NCBI RefSeq assembly: GCF_000226115.1
Contig: NC_016459.1
Span: forward strand, 4,098,501-4,162,500
Direction: 5' to 3'
Source of the DNA: Thermothielavioides terrestris NRRL 8126
Lineage: Eukaryota > Ascomycota > Sordariomycetes > Sordariales > Chaetomiaceae
DNA length: 64,000 nucleotides
The notes under the pieces: model-generated
Databases searched by the model: none
The model's input: only the letters and a program-made list of their open reading frames with translations
Told to the model about the DNA's origin: nothing
Position numbers and translations under genes: made by a program
In this document: one piece after another, positions 11,351 to 22,634 of the stretch
Numbering within the stretch: position 1 is the stretch's first letter
Layout: the number at the start of each line of letters is the position of its first letter

Positions 11351-12500
11351 CTTGAACGGTTGAAGCTTCCGCGTGAAAGGGGGGTGATTTGTGATCAAAC
11401 TGGAAGTTAAATGAACTTTACAATGTAGTTATAGATTGGAAAGTCCTAGGAGCACTCGATGAAAACGAAAAAGACCCCGCGTACAGCCCAGGAGAGAGCC
11501 TGGTGCCTTTCCAGGTCGAAATGGGTTTAGCCCTGACGAACACAGCCTCGCTGTCCCCCTCCGCTCGACTTGCGCAGCCCGGCTTGTCGGCGAGGTGCTC
11601 CACGCCCGTCCTTGCCGGCTTGGCGACGCACCTGAGCCTCAGCCGGCCAATCGACGGTCTCCGCGCTCCAGGACGGCTTCGAGTCCGACGCGGAAGTCCG
11701 CGTCACCTCATTCGACGAGGTCATGTCCACGAACGTGCGGCTTAACATCCAGCGCGGGTCCAAAGCAATGGATCGACGGGTCTGATGCCGACCCGCTGAA
11801 TGTTGTGGCACAACTCTCGTACGTGCACCTAACCTCGGGTTGCTAGCCATAATTATCTGCCTTCTCACCATCATTTCAATCTCCTCCAACTTCCACGCCC
11901 GCTTCTGGTGAGCTTGGTGTCACCGTCATCATGCCCCTCTCCGCCAGAGAAATTCGTCCATTCTTCGGTTTAATCCAGTCGAGGCGGGACCTGCATGTCT
12001 TAAACGTTGGGGCGGGACCACTTCACTCCCTCGGCAGGCGCCGCGGGCACGTCCATGGAGCTTTTATAGGTGGCCGGCAGGTTCCCTCAGTTGAGCGAAG
12101 CATTGTCCGATCAATGGACGCCAGGTCAAAGTTGTCAGCGGCCTTGCGGAAACCATCTCGTCGACGAGGAGAAGAGCGGTTGTGGACAACTTGGCCGACT
12201 TGGTGTTGATGATTGGGAATGCAGACCTGCAAGTCTTCGGGTTTTCGGCCAGTCCCTCCATGCATCTCGACGAGCCGTGACAGCAGCCGTAGCCAATAAT
12301 CCGCCTATCTTGCAAAATGCTCGTCCAGCATGAGTGATGGAACAATGCCGTGTAACAGTCCAAACGAGGGGAAGCGTTCCGAGGGGAAGCGTTCCGTCGA
12401 AGTCAGGGCAAAACTCCGCAGTCTCCTCCATTCCTCTCATAGCCCTTCCTCATCAGTAATCTTACCCCCTCAATACCAGCGATAGGTTACTTGAGCAATA
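11351..12500. other. Intergenic region between divergent genes
   Basis: Holds the promoters of the minus-strand TPR-HET locus and the plus-strand monooxygenase. No coding sequence, RNA gene or clear repeat recognised apart from a short direct repeat (CGAGGGGAAGCGTTC twice at ~12364-12391). Confidence 0.5.
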
Positions 12501-14026
12501 ATGGACCCCAAGCGACCAGTGGACGGGCTCAGAGTCTTGGTCATCGGCGCGGGTACGGCTCTATCAACTTCCTGGCTTGCCGCCTTCGGACATTGAAAAC
12601 CGTTTCTAACTGGGCAATAATTACCGAAACGAAAGGTTCGGCTGGATTGTTGATGGGCCAAGTGCTCAAGAAGGTGCGCACCTGGTTCTCCTCCCTGTAG
12701 CCCGTCGGAGACGCTGAACTCCACCAGGCTGGAATCGACGTCGCCGTGTTCGAGCAGGACGAAAGTCCCACTGCCCGACCGCGGGACTGGAGTTTCGGCG
12801 TCTACTGGGCACAGGATCGAATCCAGGAATGTTTGACTCCCGAGCTGAACGCTCTCATAGACACCGTCCAGACTGATCCGTCCTACCGGCACCACGAAGC
12901 GTCCGTTCTCCCCATCTACAACGGTGTGACAGGGGAAATGCTCAGAGCTCTCCCGGCTCCGCATGCCATCCGCCTCCGGAGGAGGCCATGGCTACAGCTT
13001 CTCCGAACGGGCCTAGACGTGCGCGTAAGCAACCCCCTCCCCCGCAGAACGAAGCCACGGCCAAGCCATCCCCATCGCTGACGGTTTCCGCTCCCAGTAC
13101 GGCAAGAGACTCGCCTCCATCACCACCACCGACGAAGGCGTCAGCGCCGCCTTCGAAGACGGCACCACCGAGCACGGCACGCTCCTGATCGGCGCCGAAG
13201 GCGCCCACAGCGTCACGCGCGCCTGGCTCTTCCGGTCCTCGCCGGCGGACGGCGCGCTGCAGCGGGTGCCCATCTCGGCCTTCGCCGCGCTGACCACGCT
13301 CCCCGCACCGACCGCGCTCGCCCTCATGGCGATGCCGTCCACCTGGTTCATCGCGATCGACCCGCGCGGCGTCTTCACCTTCGCCGCGCTGCACGACTGC
13401 GCGCCCGCCGACCCGGCCCAGTGGACCTTCATGGTGCTCCTGACCTGGCCGGCCGACGAGCCCGACGAGCAGGCCGCGCTGGCGCGCGACAGCGATAGGC
13501 TGCTGGATAAGATGCGCGCCATGGCCGAGCCGCTGGCGTTCCCCTTCGACGCGATGGTCCGGGGCATCCCGCGCGGGACGAAGTCGGGGTATACGGCGGA
13601 GTTGAATTACTGGCTGACGAAGCCGTGGGATGGGCGAGGCGGGCGGGTAACGCTTGCCGGGGATGCGGCGCATACGATGACTTTCCGTGCGTCTGCTTTC
13701 GTTCGTTTGCACCAACCGTTCTGGCATCGTGTGGTAACTGACCTGCGGCGCATGTCGCAGACCGTGGCCAAGGCCTCGGAAACGCCATCACGGACGCGGC
13801 CGAGCTGCAGACGCACCTGCGCGCCATGAAGGCGCACACCCGGGAGGAGCTGGCGCGGGCGGTGGCCAAGTACGAGCGGGAGGTCTGGCAGCGCGGGAGC
13901 GACGTGGTGGCGCAGAACAGGGAGAACACTCTTGCCCTGCACGACTGGGCGCAGGTCACGCGGAGTATGTTGGTCGTGTCTGGGTTGAGCAAGGATCCTT
14001 CGAACTGCGAGGATGGAGAACATTAG
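12501..14026 (+). CDS. FAD-dependent monooxygenase (salicylate hydroxylase-like)
   Basis: Five exons: 12501-12552, 12636-12673, 12728-13024, 13098-13686 and 13761-14026, encoding 413 residues. All four introns (83, 54, 73, 74 nt) have GT-AG ends and restore family motifs exactly at the joins. The ADP-binding GxGxxG (VIGAGSAGL, residues ~14-22) is split by intron 1 and followed by VAVFEQD; the DG-type motif is LIGAEGAHS; the GD motif LAGDAAHTMTFHRGQGLGNA is created across intron 4. Exon 2 is only 38 nt. Family knowledge: group A flavoprotein monooxygenases use NAD(P)H and O2 to hydroxylate aromatic or polyketide substrates. No core biosynthetic gene is nearby, so the substrate is unknown. No stop or frame break remains after splicing, so the gene looks functional. 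Confidence 0.86.
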
Positions 14027-14176
14027 ATGTGGAAATCACCTCACCTCAACGATCATAAGGCCTAATCGTCAGGAGCCTGTCCGGCGGAGGCTGACTGGCT
14101 GTCCGTGCTCTATTAAACAGCCTGTTTCCTGGTTCAAACGGAGCGAAGAAAATAATTACATAGTTCGGAAGTAAGT

Positions 14177-14601
14177 CTATCTTTTCTGGGTCGGGTCGCT
14201 CGAGCTTTCGAGCATCAAATTGCTCCAGGGGACGACAAAGACGACGCGCTGGCCGTAAACGCTGGTGTCGGGAGTAGCAGCCTTGATGCAGAAACCGGCA
14301 ACGGTGGGAGCTGGCTGCGGTGCGGCCGACGTTGCGGAGGTCGCCGCCACAGTAGTGCTTGTCGACGACGTTTCTGTCGGTTCGGGAACAGAGCTGGAGG
14401 TAGCCATGGCGCTGGAGACGAATGCAGGCGACCCGGAGGACATTTAACCTCGACAAGCTGGGTGCTCACAGATGTGCTCGGGACTGTTGCGGCGCTTGAG
14501 GTAGTGGTTGGGTTGACGATCGAAGACGAAACCTTGGGCCGACACGGGCCCGCAGAGGCAACGGCTACAAGGGCAGAAAGGAGGGCGAGACTCGCACGCA
14601 T
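14177..14601 (-). pseudogene. Frameshifted small secreted Ser/Thr-rich protein
   Basis: The minus-strand ATG at 14601 opens a clear signal peptide (MRASLALLSALVAVASAG) followed by a Ser/Thr-rich linker. After about residue 50 the composition switches: the Ser/Thr-rich character (TSSSVPEPTETSSTSTT) and a short C-terminal segment (GFCIKAATPDTSVYGQRVV) continue only in a neighbouring frame that ends at 14177. A 37-nt GT-AG stretch at the switch is too short for a normal intron and leads into a third frame, so a one-base frameshift is more likely. Many fungi encode secreted Thr-rich proteins of this plan; no named family is assigned. Confidence 0.45.
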
Positions 14602-15410
14602 CCTCCGGTGATCAACTCCAGGGGGAATATGCTGGCAAAAGAGTGGGCCTACTTCGCGAAAGACTGCCCTGGGAGCATTGGGAGATGGGAGGAACTGCAG
14701 CGAGCGACGCCGGGGTGACCTCCTTATTCGTGAAGGGCTGGCCGACGTTCTCGATGCCGGTCGGAATTTGTTCTGCAGCGGCGAGGTTCATCAACAGCTG
14801 AAGCCCGAAAGGAGCATGGTGACCTGGATTATTGGATTTCGGTGGATCAAAAACCAGGTCTAGTTGTTGAACCACTGAGCTAAAAACACTTGGTGCCCCA
14901 TTTTTCGTCGTTGGGACTTCTAGCCCAGGGCCGTTATATTCTGACACTAGTCGGATCAGACTCACGGCCCAAGAACAAGGCACACAGCTCCCCAATTTCA
15001 TGTGAGGACAACGGCATTCAGATGTGGAGCATTCGAGTAACACCCGGTAGCATCTGCTGTGTCGTGGGGAGTGAGAAACAACAATGGCTCAGCAGAGCCC
15101 GTCAGGGGTTGGAGAAAGGGAAGGGGGCTTTAAGTGCTGTACCGTAGCTCGGTTGCTCGTGTCACTGCCATCACCCATTTGACACACAGCTCAGTATATC
15201 ATTTGTACAGTAGAACAACGTTGTCCGACGCCTCGCCCTCTAATGTTAGGAGCAGCAGCACGCACAGAATGTTTTGCCACGCTGAGCATCGACACTCTTT
15301 ATATGCACCACCCCGGCATATCGCAAGACAACTTGAGTCTTGCTTAGCACATCATTCTGTCCTTAATTTCATCGTCATTCTATCCAACGAGCCAAAGAGC
15401 CAACAGCTCA
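14602..15410. other. Intergenic stretch, nothing recognised
   Basis: No gene-like frame. A tRNA-D-arm-like string near 14870 (minus strand) does not fold into a full tRNA. Confidence 0.45.
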
Positions 15411-16295
15411 CTACTTCTTGGTGCTACGCCTCGGCGCCAATTCAGTGCAGAGTATCTCAAAACTCCACTCAGAGTCGTGGTCATCACACACATACTCTGG
15501 CTCCTCCAACAGCCCCCTAGCCCTCTTATCTTCCATCTCAATCCACTCATCAACCAACTGATCCAACGCTGCCATCTCCTGCCCCCTCACCGCACGCTGG
15601 TGCTCATCCATCCCGTCTTCATCCCACCGCCGTCCCCTCCCCGGAGGGGCCTTCCCGCGCCCTCCTCCGATCATCCCGGCCTTCTGCCCATTCGAAAGCC
15701 CCATCCCGGCTTTCTGCCCTTTCAGAAACCCCATCCCGACCTTCCGCCCTTTCACAACCGCCTCACGGCGACTGCCCACGACCCCGTCGACGACCTTGTG
15801 CACAACCGCCGACTTCATGGCCTGCGCGCAGAGGGACATGGCAGGGCCTTCGGCGCCGTTGATCAGCATGGTGTGCGCGAACGCGACGCTGTTGCTCGAC
15901 GGCCGCTTGCACGGCGGCGGCGGGCCCCGGAGCATGAGCCGGAAGAGCGCGCTGAGGAAGCGCGTTGTTTTCCAGCTTACTTCGGCCGCGAGGCTCATGC
16001 TCATGGCGGATGCCGACCCAGGGGGGAGCTTGGGAGCTGCGAGGGTTCGGGCGGGGGTGGTGTTGTTGTTGCTCGTCTTCACCAGGTTGATGCCGCTCGT
16101 CTTCACCAGGTTGTTGCCACGGGCTAGGAGGGTGAGGTCGAGCTGCTCGGTGGGAGTGAGGCCGTCTAGCTTTTCTAGTCGGTGTTGGGGCCGCTGGATG
16201 TCGTCGAGGGAGACTAGCAGCACCGCGTCAAGGAAGTTCTGCTTCTCCTGGGGGGTCGAGAGGTAGGGAATCGTGGGAACCTGGGTGGCGGCCAT
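15411..16295 (-). CDS. Hypothetical protein with short internal repeats
   Basis: A 294-residue minus-strand frame starting at the ATG at 16295 (MAATQVPTIP); longer versions need non-ATG starts. Not recognised as any family. Visible features: a duplicated NLVKTS octamer region near residues 65-80, a Ser/Pro-rich stretch, a basic segment with four diverged copies of (V/L/S)xKGxKxGM (KGRKVGMG, KGQKAGMG, NGQKAGMI) near residues 195-230, an RGRRWDEDGMDEHQR charged region, and an acidic C-terminal helix region (LVDEWIEMEDKRARGLLEEPEY). No signal peptide or membrane segment. Probably a lineage-specific intracellular protein; expression unknown. Confidence 0.5.
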   Translation of the reverse strand: MAATQVPTIPYLSTPQEKQNFLDAVLLVSLDDIQRPQHRLEKLDGLTPTEQLDLTLLARGNNLVKTSGINLVKTSNNNTTPARTLAAPKLPPGSASAMSMSLAAEVSWKTTRFLSALFRLMLRGPPPPCKRPSSNSVAFAHTMLINGAEGPAMSLCAQAMKSAVVHKVVDGVVGSRREAVVKGRKVGMGFLKGQKAGMGLSNGQKAGMIGGGRGKAPPGRGRRWDEDGMDEHQRAVRGQEMAALDQLVDEWIEMEDKRARGLLEEPEYVCDDHDSEWSFEILCTELAPRRSTKK

Positions 16296-16673
16296 GCTGA
16301 TTGTGGGAGCCTCAGCGAGGGAGAAAAGGTGATTTTGCCGGGGGTAGGTGGATATCGGGATACTGGGTGATCCTGAACCGGCGATGGGCCGGCCGTCCAA
16401 AGTGCTCAGAGCCACAAGACGAAGAAGTGTAAGTTGCTTAAGTAGTGGTCGACTGCTCACCAAGTGTTCCTTTGTTCATTGGTTGGTGCTATGAACGCCT
16501 TGGGCCTGTTGAACAGCGCGGCTGCCGGTAGCAACTATTTACTTGGAGATGAACGATAGCATACAATGCCGCTGCAGAAGCTGAACAAAGGGGTGTCTCG
16601 CACAATCCAGCTGCGGAAGGCTCCCGAATGATCACCCCTTAGTGACAACTGCCCCGATCTACCCCCCGTCCGT
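16296..16673. other. Short intergenic gap
   Basis: Lies between the start of the hypothetical gene and the stop of the CE16 gene (both minus strand). It must hold the promoter of the former and the 3' end of the latter; no signal recognised. Confidence 0.4.
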
Positions 16674-17951
16674 TCAGAAGAAGGTGCCCTTCCAGGCATC
16701 GGCCACTGCCTGCGCCACCAACTTGTTGATCGCAATTCCCGGGTGGTAGTTGTTGAACCACAGGCACGACGTGCCATCACTGTTGTAGCAGGTGTTGTCA
16801 GGAGCCCCATAGGCTGTCGGGTTGTCAAGCGCCGTGTTGAAGGGCACGCTCGTGTCGACGATCTTGCCGGTGACACCGCTGTTCTTGCTCGTAAAGGCAG
16901 CCAGCCTGGTGGTGAGGGCAGCGTTGTATGCCGCAATGGCGGTTGCCTCTGCCTGCTGGGAGTCTGTTGACTCCGCAAGCATCAGGGGTGTCCGGTTGAT
17001 GGCTGTGGGACACGGTGTCAGTCTGGCCCTTGACTTGAACAAAGGAATCCAGTTTGTGCAATGACTTACGGGGCACGCTGAGCAATACAAAGTTCCTCGC
17101 TCCAGCGTCGTACAGGACTTGCAGTCGTCCAAAATAGCTGTCCATGATCTGGTCGACGATCTGGGTGTAGTTCGACAGCCACCACGAGTTGCCCACGTCA
17201 TTCACGCCAATCCACACACCAAACAGCGAATTCTGGGCCGTCCACGGCGCGTAGGAGGGCTTCGACGCGATGCTGCCGCTAAACTCTGCCACCTGGTCGA
17301 TCAGACTCAGCACCGTGGGCTCATAGGGCGCGACGAGGGTGGCGTTGGTGGTGGCGCCGCCGTAGGCAAAGTTGTAGGTCAGCACCGTGGTCGTGTTGAA
17401 CACAGACGTGAGGAAGCCGACCCAGTTGAGCCCACCGCTGGCCGTCCAGCCAGGCAGAGGCGGGTTCCCGAGCGGGTTGCCGGGCGCGGGCTTGGTCGAG
17501 TTGATGTCAAAGCCCGTCTGCGAGTACGAGTCGCCAAAGGTGATGAGGTACTTTACTGCGGCTGGGGCGGAGCTGCTGGTGGGACCGCTGCCCGAGCTTG
17601 TTGTGCTTGTGGATGTGGAGAGCGTCGTTGGCGTGGATGTGGTGGTCAACTTGACAGGCGAAGTGCTGGAAGTGGTAACCGCGCTGGTGGTGGCCCCTGG
17701 GATACACTGGTCTGCAGCGCTGTCAGCATCCAGGGTGCATCGTGAAAGGGAAAATATCACTGACAGTACCAGTCGTTGTAGTGCGTGCACACAGCACCAG
17801 AGACGCACTGTGTCGGTCCTGTGTAGCCGATCCCACCACACTGGCCCCATAGGCTGGCCACATCTGCAGCTTGCACTCCCGGCATAGAGCCGCAAGCCGC
17901 GGCAAGGATCGCGACCGCCGCCGTCGTCGTCTTCAGGTACTGCAGCCCCAT
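16674..17951 (-). CDS. CBM1-linked CE16 acetyl esterase (SGNH hydrolase)
   Basis: Three exons, 17951-17765, 17711-17070 and 17002-16674 (introns 53 and 67 nt), 385 residues. Order: signal peptide (~1-27); CBM1 cellulose-binding module ([15 protein letters not shown], four Cys, aromatic WYYQC completed across intron 1); a Ser/Thr-rich linker (~65-105); then an SGNH esterase domain with block [10 protein letters not shown] (nucleophile Ser), block [11 protein letters not shown], and block V around NNYHPG with the catalytic His. Intron 2 joins LLSVP to PINRTP. Family knowledge: CE16 enzymes remove acetyl groups from xylo-oligosaccharides and other acetylated plant polymers; CBM1 tethers them to cellulose. 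With the GH94 gene it indicates plant-cell-wall use. Extracellular. The precise substrate is inferred. Confidence 0.9.
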
Positions 17952-19200
17952 CGTAGAAAGTTGGTCAAGATGCACGCCGAGAGTTTGAATGAACTGGACC
18001 GGCAGACATACCTTGATGGCCAAATCGAAATACGTCCTCGGGCTTTTATGTCAACCGGCCCGCGGGAGCCCCATAGAGACCATCTTCGCTTGTCCCGCTA
18101 GCCGGGCTGGAGTTGCAGCCGGTCGCCGGGTGTAGCGCGATGATTGGCGGATCTTTGTCTCTGGGGACGGGGGCAAGTAGCCCGTGGAGCCTCCAAATTC
18201 AGGAGGGCGGAAGGAGACGTTGCGGGAGCAGCCGTTCAACCGGGCCCGCGAGCCGAGATCGCGGGATCAAGATGACGCTGCGGAGAACTTGGGTTTCCAG
18301 GCGGTATCCGACAGTGCGACTGGACTACACTCGAGGGGATGCCACGTTTCTGGTCCGTCTCAATGTTGGGCCCTTTCGGTGTTGAGACCCGCACTCGCAG
18401 TACTTAGTTCATTCCAGCCGAAGCCTTTACTTATAGGGTAGCTTCCATATGTAGCTTATCAGCACAGCATGCATCGAGAGAAAGGAATAGCAGGCCGCTA
18501 GTGCAAAACGGGTTTGGCCACGGAGTAGAGGCAGGGTAGGTTCAAAAGTGTAGCTTCAAAAGCGAGGGTAGACGACAGCATCTCAATTTCCCTGTAGCTC
18601 CACGACCATCAGAGAAATCCCAAAATCCCAAAGTTCCAATTGCATGTTCACGCACTCAATCAAAGCTTGGACTACAAGCAGGATACCTGGGCACTCATCC
18701 CGCTACATGTTGTGGCTAGTTGCCAGACAGGGCATCACGCTTCTCGAAAATAGCGTCCTCGGAATGAGGCACATGCCCGAATTCAATATAGGTAAGACCA
18801 GTGTAATTGATAACGTATTGCCATACAGACCTCAATCCTGTTTATGGAACCCAAGTGGTTTAATGAGAAGGTTCCCATTCTCAAAGACTGAGAGCCGTAC
18901 AGAATCGAGGCCTCGCTCAGTAGAGAAGGTAATCCAGCTTACAAGCTGGACCAACCAGTTCACAGCGTTGATCTGCAAGTGAAAGGAAACAACTGCTTTA
19001 TTGTTTCTGGGTGTTAATCTGAAACAGCATTAATACATGAGAAAGCGGCATCAAGAAGTTGGCAGTTTGACAGAATATCCCCCCCAGCCCAAGGTATCAC
19101 CGTCGCCGCCATCTTCCCATGCAGTGTCCGTACCCGCCTCACCCATACAGAGCATAGAGTCAAAGAAACCGCAGCAGCACCACTTGGTCTTAGCAGCCAC
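17952..19200. other. Intergenic stretch, nothing recognised
   Basis: Upstream region of the CBM1-CE16 gene and 3' side of the RGS gene. No convincing gene, RNA or repeat. Confidence 0.45.
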
Positions 19201-20807
19201 CTACACCGTCTCCCTCCAGACCGGAAGCACAATAAACAACGCAACACACAGCGTCGCGAACACACTCCCACCGGCCAGGCTCTGCAGCACGATCTTCCGC
19301 TGCAGCCTCCTCAGATGGCGCTCCTGCACCTTAAGCCGCCGATCAAAGATCATCAGCCGCTTCACCGACCTGACCAAGCTGAACCCGCCGGCACCAAGCC
19401 ACCTGTTCTCGCTCATCCCACCCCTCCTCCTCCTCCTCCCGGCCCCGTGCCTGCCGCTCTCGCCACTATTCCTCCCCCCCTTCCCCTCGCCATCACCACC
19501 ACCACCACCACCACCGCCGCCCTCGCCCTCGCCCCCCGCACCAGACTCATCATCAAACCTCTCCCACGGCAGCCGCTGCCTGCGCGAGAAGAGCAGCAAA
19601 AAGAAGCAGCTGCCGCGCAGGCCGCTCAGCACAAGGCTCATGCCAAGCCACCACAGCGGCCAGGCGGCCCAGGCCTCCCAGCGGGAGCGGGCGCCGCGGG
19701 CGGGGGACGCCAGGGCGCGGCACAGCGCGAGCAGGAAGCCGGCGAGCAGGCTGGCGGCGCCGAGCACGGTGGCGACGCAGACGGTCTCGAAGGTGCCGTT
19801 GCCGACGCCGAGGCGGACGAAGTTGCGGTGCGAGCAGTTGCGCAGCAGCGAGTAGGCGTGCTCGGCCACGGGGCGCAGCGCGTCCGGCGACGGCAGGCCG
19901 GTCGTTGGCGAGGTCGAGCGCCGCACGTCGGCGAGCGCTTGGGCGCGCAGCGCCGGCGGGATGTTGAGTTCTTTTGGGGAGGACGGGAGGAGGAAGAGGT
20001 TGATGATTGTGGTGATTTCGGAGGCGAGGGGCGGGTCGGCGGGAGTTGAAGGGGATTGTTTGGAACTGGGCTTGCTCGGGGAGGTGGTGTGGATGGGGGC
20101 TGGGATGGCACAAGTGCCAGACTTGGAGGCGCAGAGGGCAGTGGTAGAGATCATCTGGGAGATGCGATCCAGTGTTTCCTTTGCTGTAGGGGGTTTATTA
20201 ATGAGACTGGATGGTAGGGGCAAGAAGAGTGAGGTTGAAGAGCGGCGCAGACCTACCTTCCGCGCTGTCTTCCTCGTCGTCCTCGGACTCGGGCTGCTCG
20301 AGTGAAGTGAGGCTGTCCCCCAGCTTGATGTGCGCCACGGACGAGGTGGACTGGGAGGCGCTCGGGATGAAACGGTAGTCCTTGTTGTCGATGGTCAACC
20401 CTTTCGCGTAGGCGGCTTCGTAGTTTTTGAACCTGCTGATCATCAGACGCCAAGGCAGTGCTAGAGCTGATGCGCTTCTACACACCAGATGTAGAATTCG
20501 AGGTTCTCCTCCGAGTACTCAATGTGCTTGAGGTACATGTAGAAGTCATACAGGGACATCGGGCTGCCTGCAAACATCTGCGTCAACTTGAGACACGCCA
20601 CCACGCGGGTGCAGCGCCAGGTTCATTTCACGGACATGTCTTGTTCGCCAGGATGCGCTCAAGCCGCAGGCGGCTGGGGATGCCTCCATTGCGGCCATCG
20701 GGGCTCAGGGTGCGCTTGCCCGAGCTGATGTTGGTGGCATACTCCTTGATGTCGCGGTACTCGGGCTTTTTGTACCAGCTCAGACACGAGGGGAACTTGA
20801 GCTGCAT
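19201..20807 (-). CDS. RGS-domain protein with C-terminal membrane segments
   Basis: Four exons, 20807-20632, 20563-20486, 20432-20257 and 20183-19201 (introns 68, 53, 73 nt), 470 residues. The N-terminal half matches a fungal RGS domain: RLRLERILANKTC, then SLYDFYMYLKHIEYSEENLEFYIWFKNYE spread over exons 1-3, then an acidic insert and ETLDRISQMI. The C-terminal half has three hydrophobic spans: around FETVCVATVLGAASLLAG, WAAWPLWWLGMSLVLSG and AGGSVFATLCVALFIVLP. Between the second and third lies a low-complexity Gly/Glu run encoded by (CCACCA)n. Family knowledge: RGS proteins speed GTP hydrolysis by G-alpha subunits; this RGS-plus-membrane plan resembles Rax1/RgsD-type fungal proteins that sit in the plasma membrane and affect polarity or cAMP signalling. 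The exact orthologue is not assigned. Confidence 0.82.
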
Positions 20808-22132
20808 GGCGGCGGATGAGGTCGAAGGCCAGGGATCAAACTCAAATCAGGAACGATAGCCCATGAATGTAGGGAGGACGCCATGAAGCAAAGTAGAGCG
20901 GACAGGAAAAGTGAGCGCTCAGGAACATGGGCTGGCAGGAGAGATATGTGCGGGCTGCCATCGGGGCAAAGCGGGTAGCGGCAGCACTGAACAGCCGTCT
21001 CGCAAAATTGGCAGCTGTCCGCCTGTTTGCTTGGACCTGCGTTGCGAGCTCGAGAAACTTCCCGCCATGGCGTGCAATGGATCCGAGCCCTTGCATGATG
21101 GGATGCAGGTGTCCGATGAGCGGATGAGATACAAGAGCAGGGGCAACGGATCGGTGGCTGCCAGGTCAGGGATGGATAGAAGGTAGCATTCTCTCTTTTC
21201 TTCTCTTGGCCGTCCGTTTACCAGATTGGTGGTGGACACCGCAGCAGCTGAGAGCTGGTGAGAGAGCCGAGTACGGCAACCCGCCCACCCGCGAGCTGAA
21301 TGATCCTGGTGGCCAGAAATGGAAAAGCCTGGCCCTCCTCTCACAGCTGAGATCTGATGAGATATTTCATGGCAGGCTCCCCCCAGACATAATTCCTTGG
21401 AAGTGACGCCGTCACTCCCGCCACTGTCTCTCCCTGTCTACTCCCTCTCCCCCCTTCCCCCCCGCCCGACAGACCGAACCGTCAACTGGATGTGCCGGAG
21501 ACCACCATGCCCGCGAGCACGGAAGATCTTTGTTTCGAAACATTCCCGACTACCGTACCGTGTCAGTGCGCTCCGTCTGCCCGCCCAAAAGAAGCAAATA
21601 AGAAGCAAAGGCTGTATGTACACTAGAAGAGGGGTAGCAGACGGCCAGGAGGACGTGTGTGAACGTGCGGCCAATAGCGCAGGACGAAGAGAGCATCGAA
21701 AGCGGGGTTATCCTGTGCTTGTTCTGTGCGTCTTTATGCTTCTTCCGAGGCTCGAGCTCGATCGAGACCGGACGGCCGAAGTTCAGACCAAATCTTAGCC
21801 ACACGTGGGTGGCATCGTTCTTCTTGCGCAAATCCTTGCGTACCATTGTGAGATCCAAGCGCCACCTCCGAGATCACCAGCTGCGCTGGGTGTGGGTGTC
21901 ACAGGTCAGGGTTCGCTGACACTATTGGCAAAGATAGTTCACATTGGGGGATCGCGCTAACGTTATCCGTTGTGTAGCGGCATCCGTTCAGCTTCTTGGC
22001 CTTCATTTTCCAAGCGATCCAGCCGCACTGGCCCCTGAAGCGGGCAGCTTCAGCCCAAGTTGGGGCCGAATCCGAGGCCCGAGCAGACGGGGCGAGCTCG
22101 CCATTGGAGCGGAGATCCGCGCTAGCTATTGG
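20808..22132. other. Intergenic stretch upstream of the RGS gene
   Basis: No gene recognised. A pyrimidine-rich CT tract at ~21410-21475 may belong to a long 5' leader or be simple-sequence DNA. Confidence 0.4.
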
Positions 22133-22141
22133 GCCCGAAAG

Positions 22142-22634
22142 CGACCCCATTAGAAAAACTAAGCAGATTCATTAGAAAAACGATCCAGAGAGGGCGGCCC
22201 GTGCGCCTCCCCCCCAAAATCTGGCCGCGACCGTCACCACACCCCCAGCTGACATGCCGCCACAGGAAGCGCTGCAAATCGACGATGTTGGTAGGGTCGT
22301 TGAAGAAGCTGGAATGATCTGGCTAAGATCGCTTAGCGGAATTGGCTAAAAAGCTTAAGAATGCAGTAAAATCAGCGTTGCAACGAGAAAACGACTTGCC
22401 TTGACCTCCTCCTACGTCAAGCGCTAACCCTTAAGACAGAGTTCTACCGAAAATGTTTGATGGCAGGCTACGTGATCTTCTTCTTATCGATAAGAAGCTT
22501 ACACATGATCTTTATCTTATCGATAAGGGGCTTCTACATTTGTGGCCCAATAGGAGCTCGTGGTGGCGCTGCGCACGGGCCGCCCTTCGCGGTCGTTTTT
22601 CTAATGAATCTGCCTAGTTTTTCTAACGGGGTCG
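22142..22634. mobile_element. 493-bp MITE with ~65-bp inverted ends and 9-bp TSD
   Basis: The left end begins CGACCCCATTAGAAAAACTA and the right end, read on the minus strand, begins CGACCCCGTTAGAAAAACTA. The match continues through AGATTCATTAGAAAAACGA and GGGCGGCCCGTGCGC for about 65 bases with few changes. The nine bases GCCCGAAAG occur directly before (22133-22141) and directly after (22635-22643), a 9-bp target-site duplication typical of Mutator-like elements. The interior has no transposase frame; it holds two TTATCGATAA palindromes. A non-autonomous element is inferred. Confidence 0.85.
22480..22527. repeat. Paired TTATCGATAA palindromes inside the 493-bp MITE
   Basis: An 18-bp perfect palindrome (CTTCTTATCGATAAGAAG, 22480-22497) is followed by a 12-bp perfect palindrome with the same core (CTTATCGATAAG, 22516-22527). 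Each holds two divergent GATA cores, so GATA-factor binding is possible but unproven. Confidence 0.7.

Noticed and set aside
14860..14900. tRNA-like D-arm string on the minus strand (TAGCTCAGTGGTTCAAC)
   Set aside because: No matching anticodon, T arm or acceptor stem can be drawn around it.
19315..20113. Long plus-strand and alternative minus-strand frames over the RGS gene
   Set aside because: Low-complexity shadows; the spliced minus-strand RGS model explains the locus.
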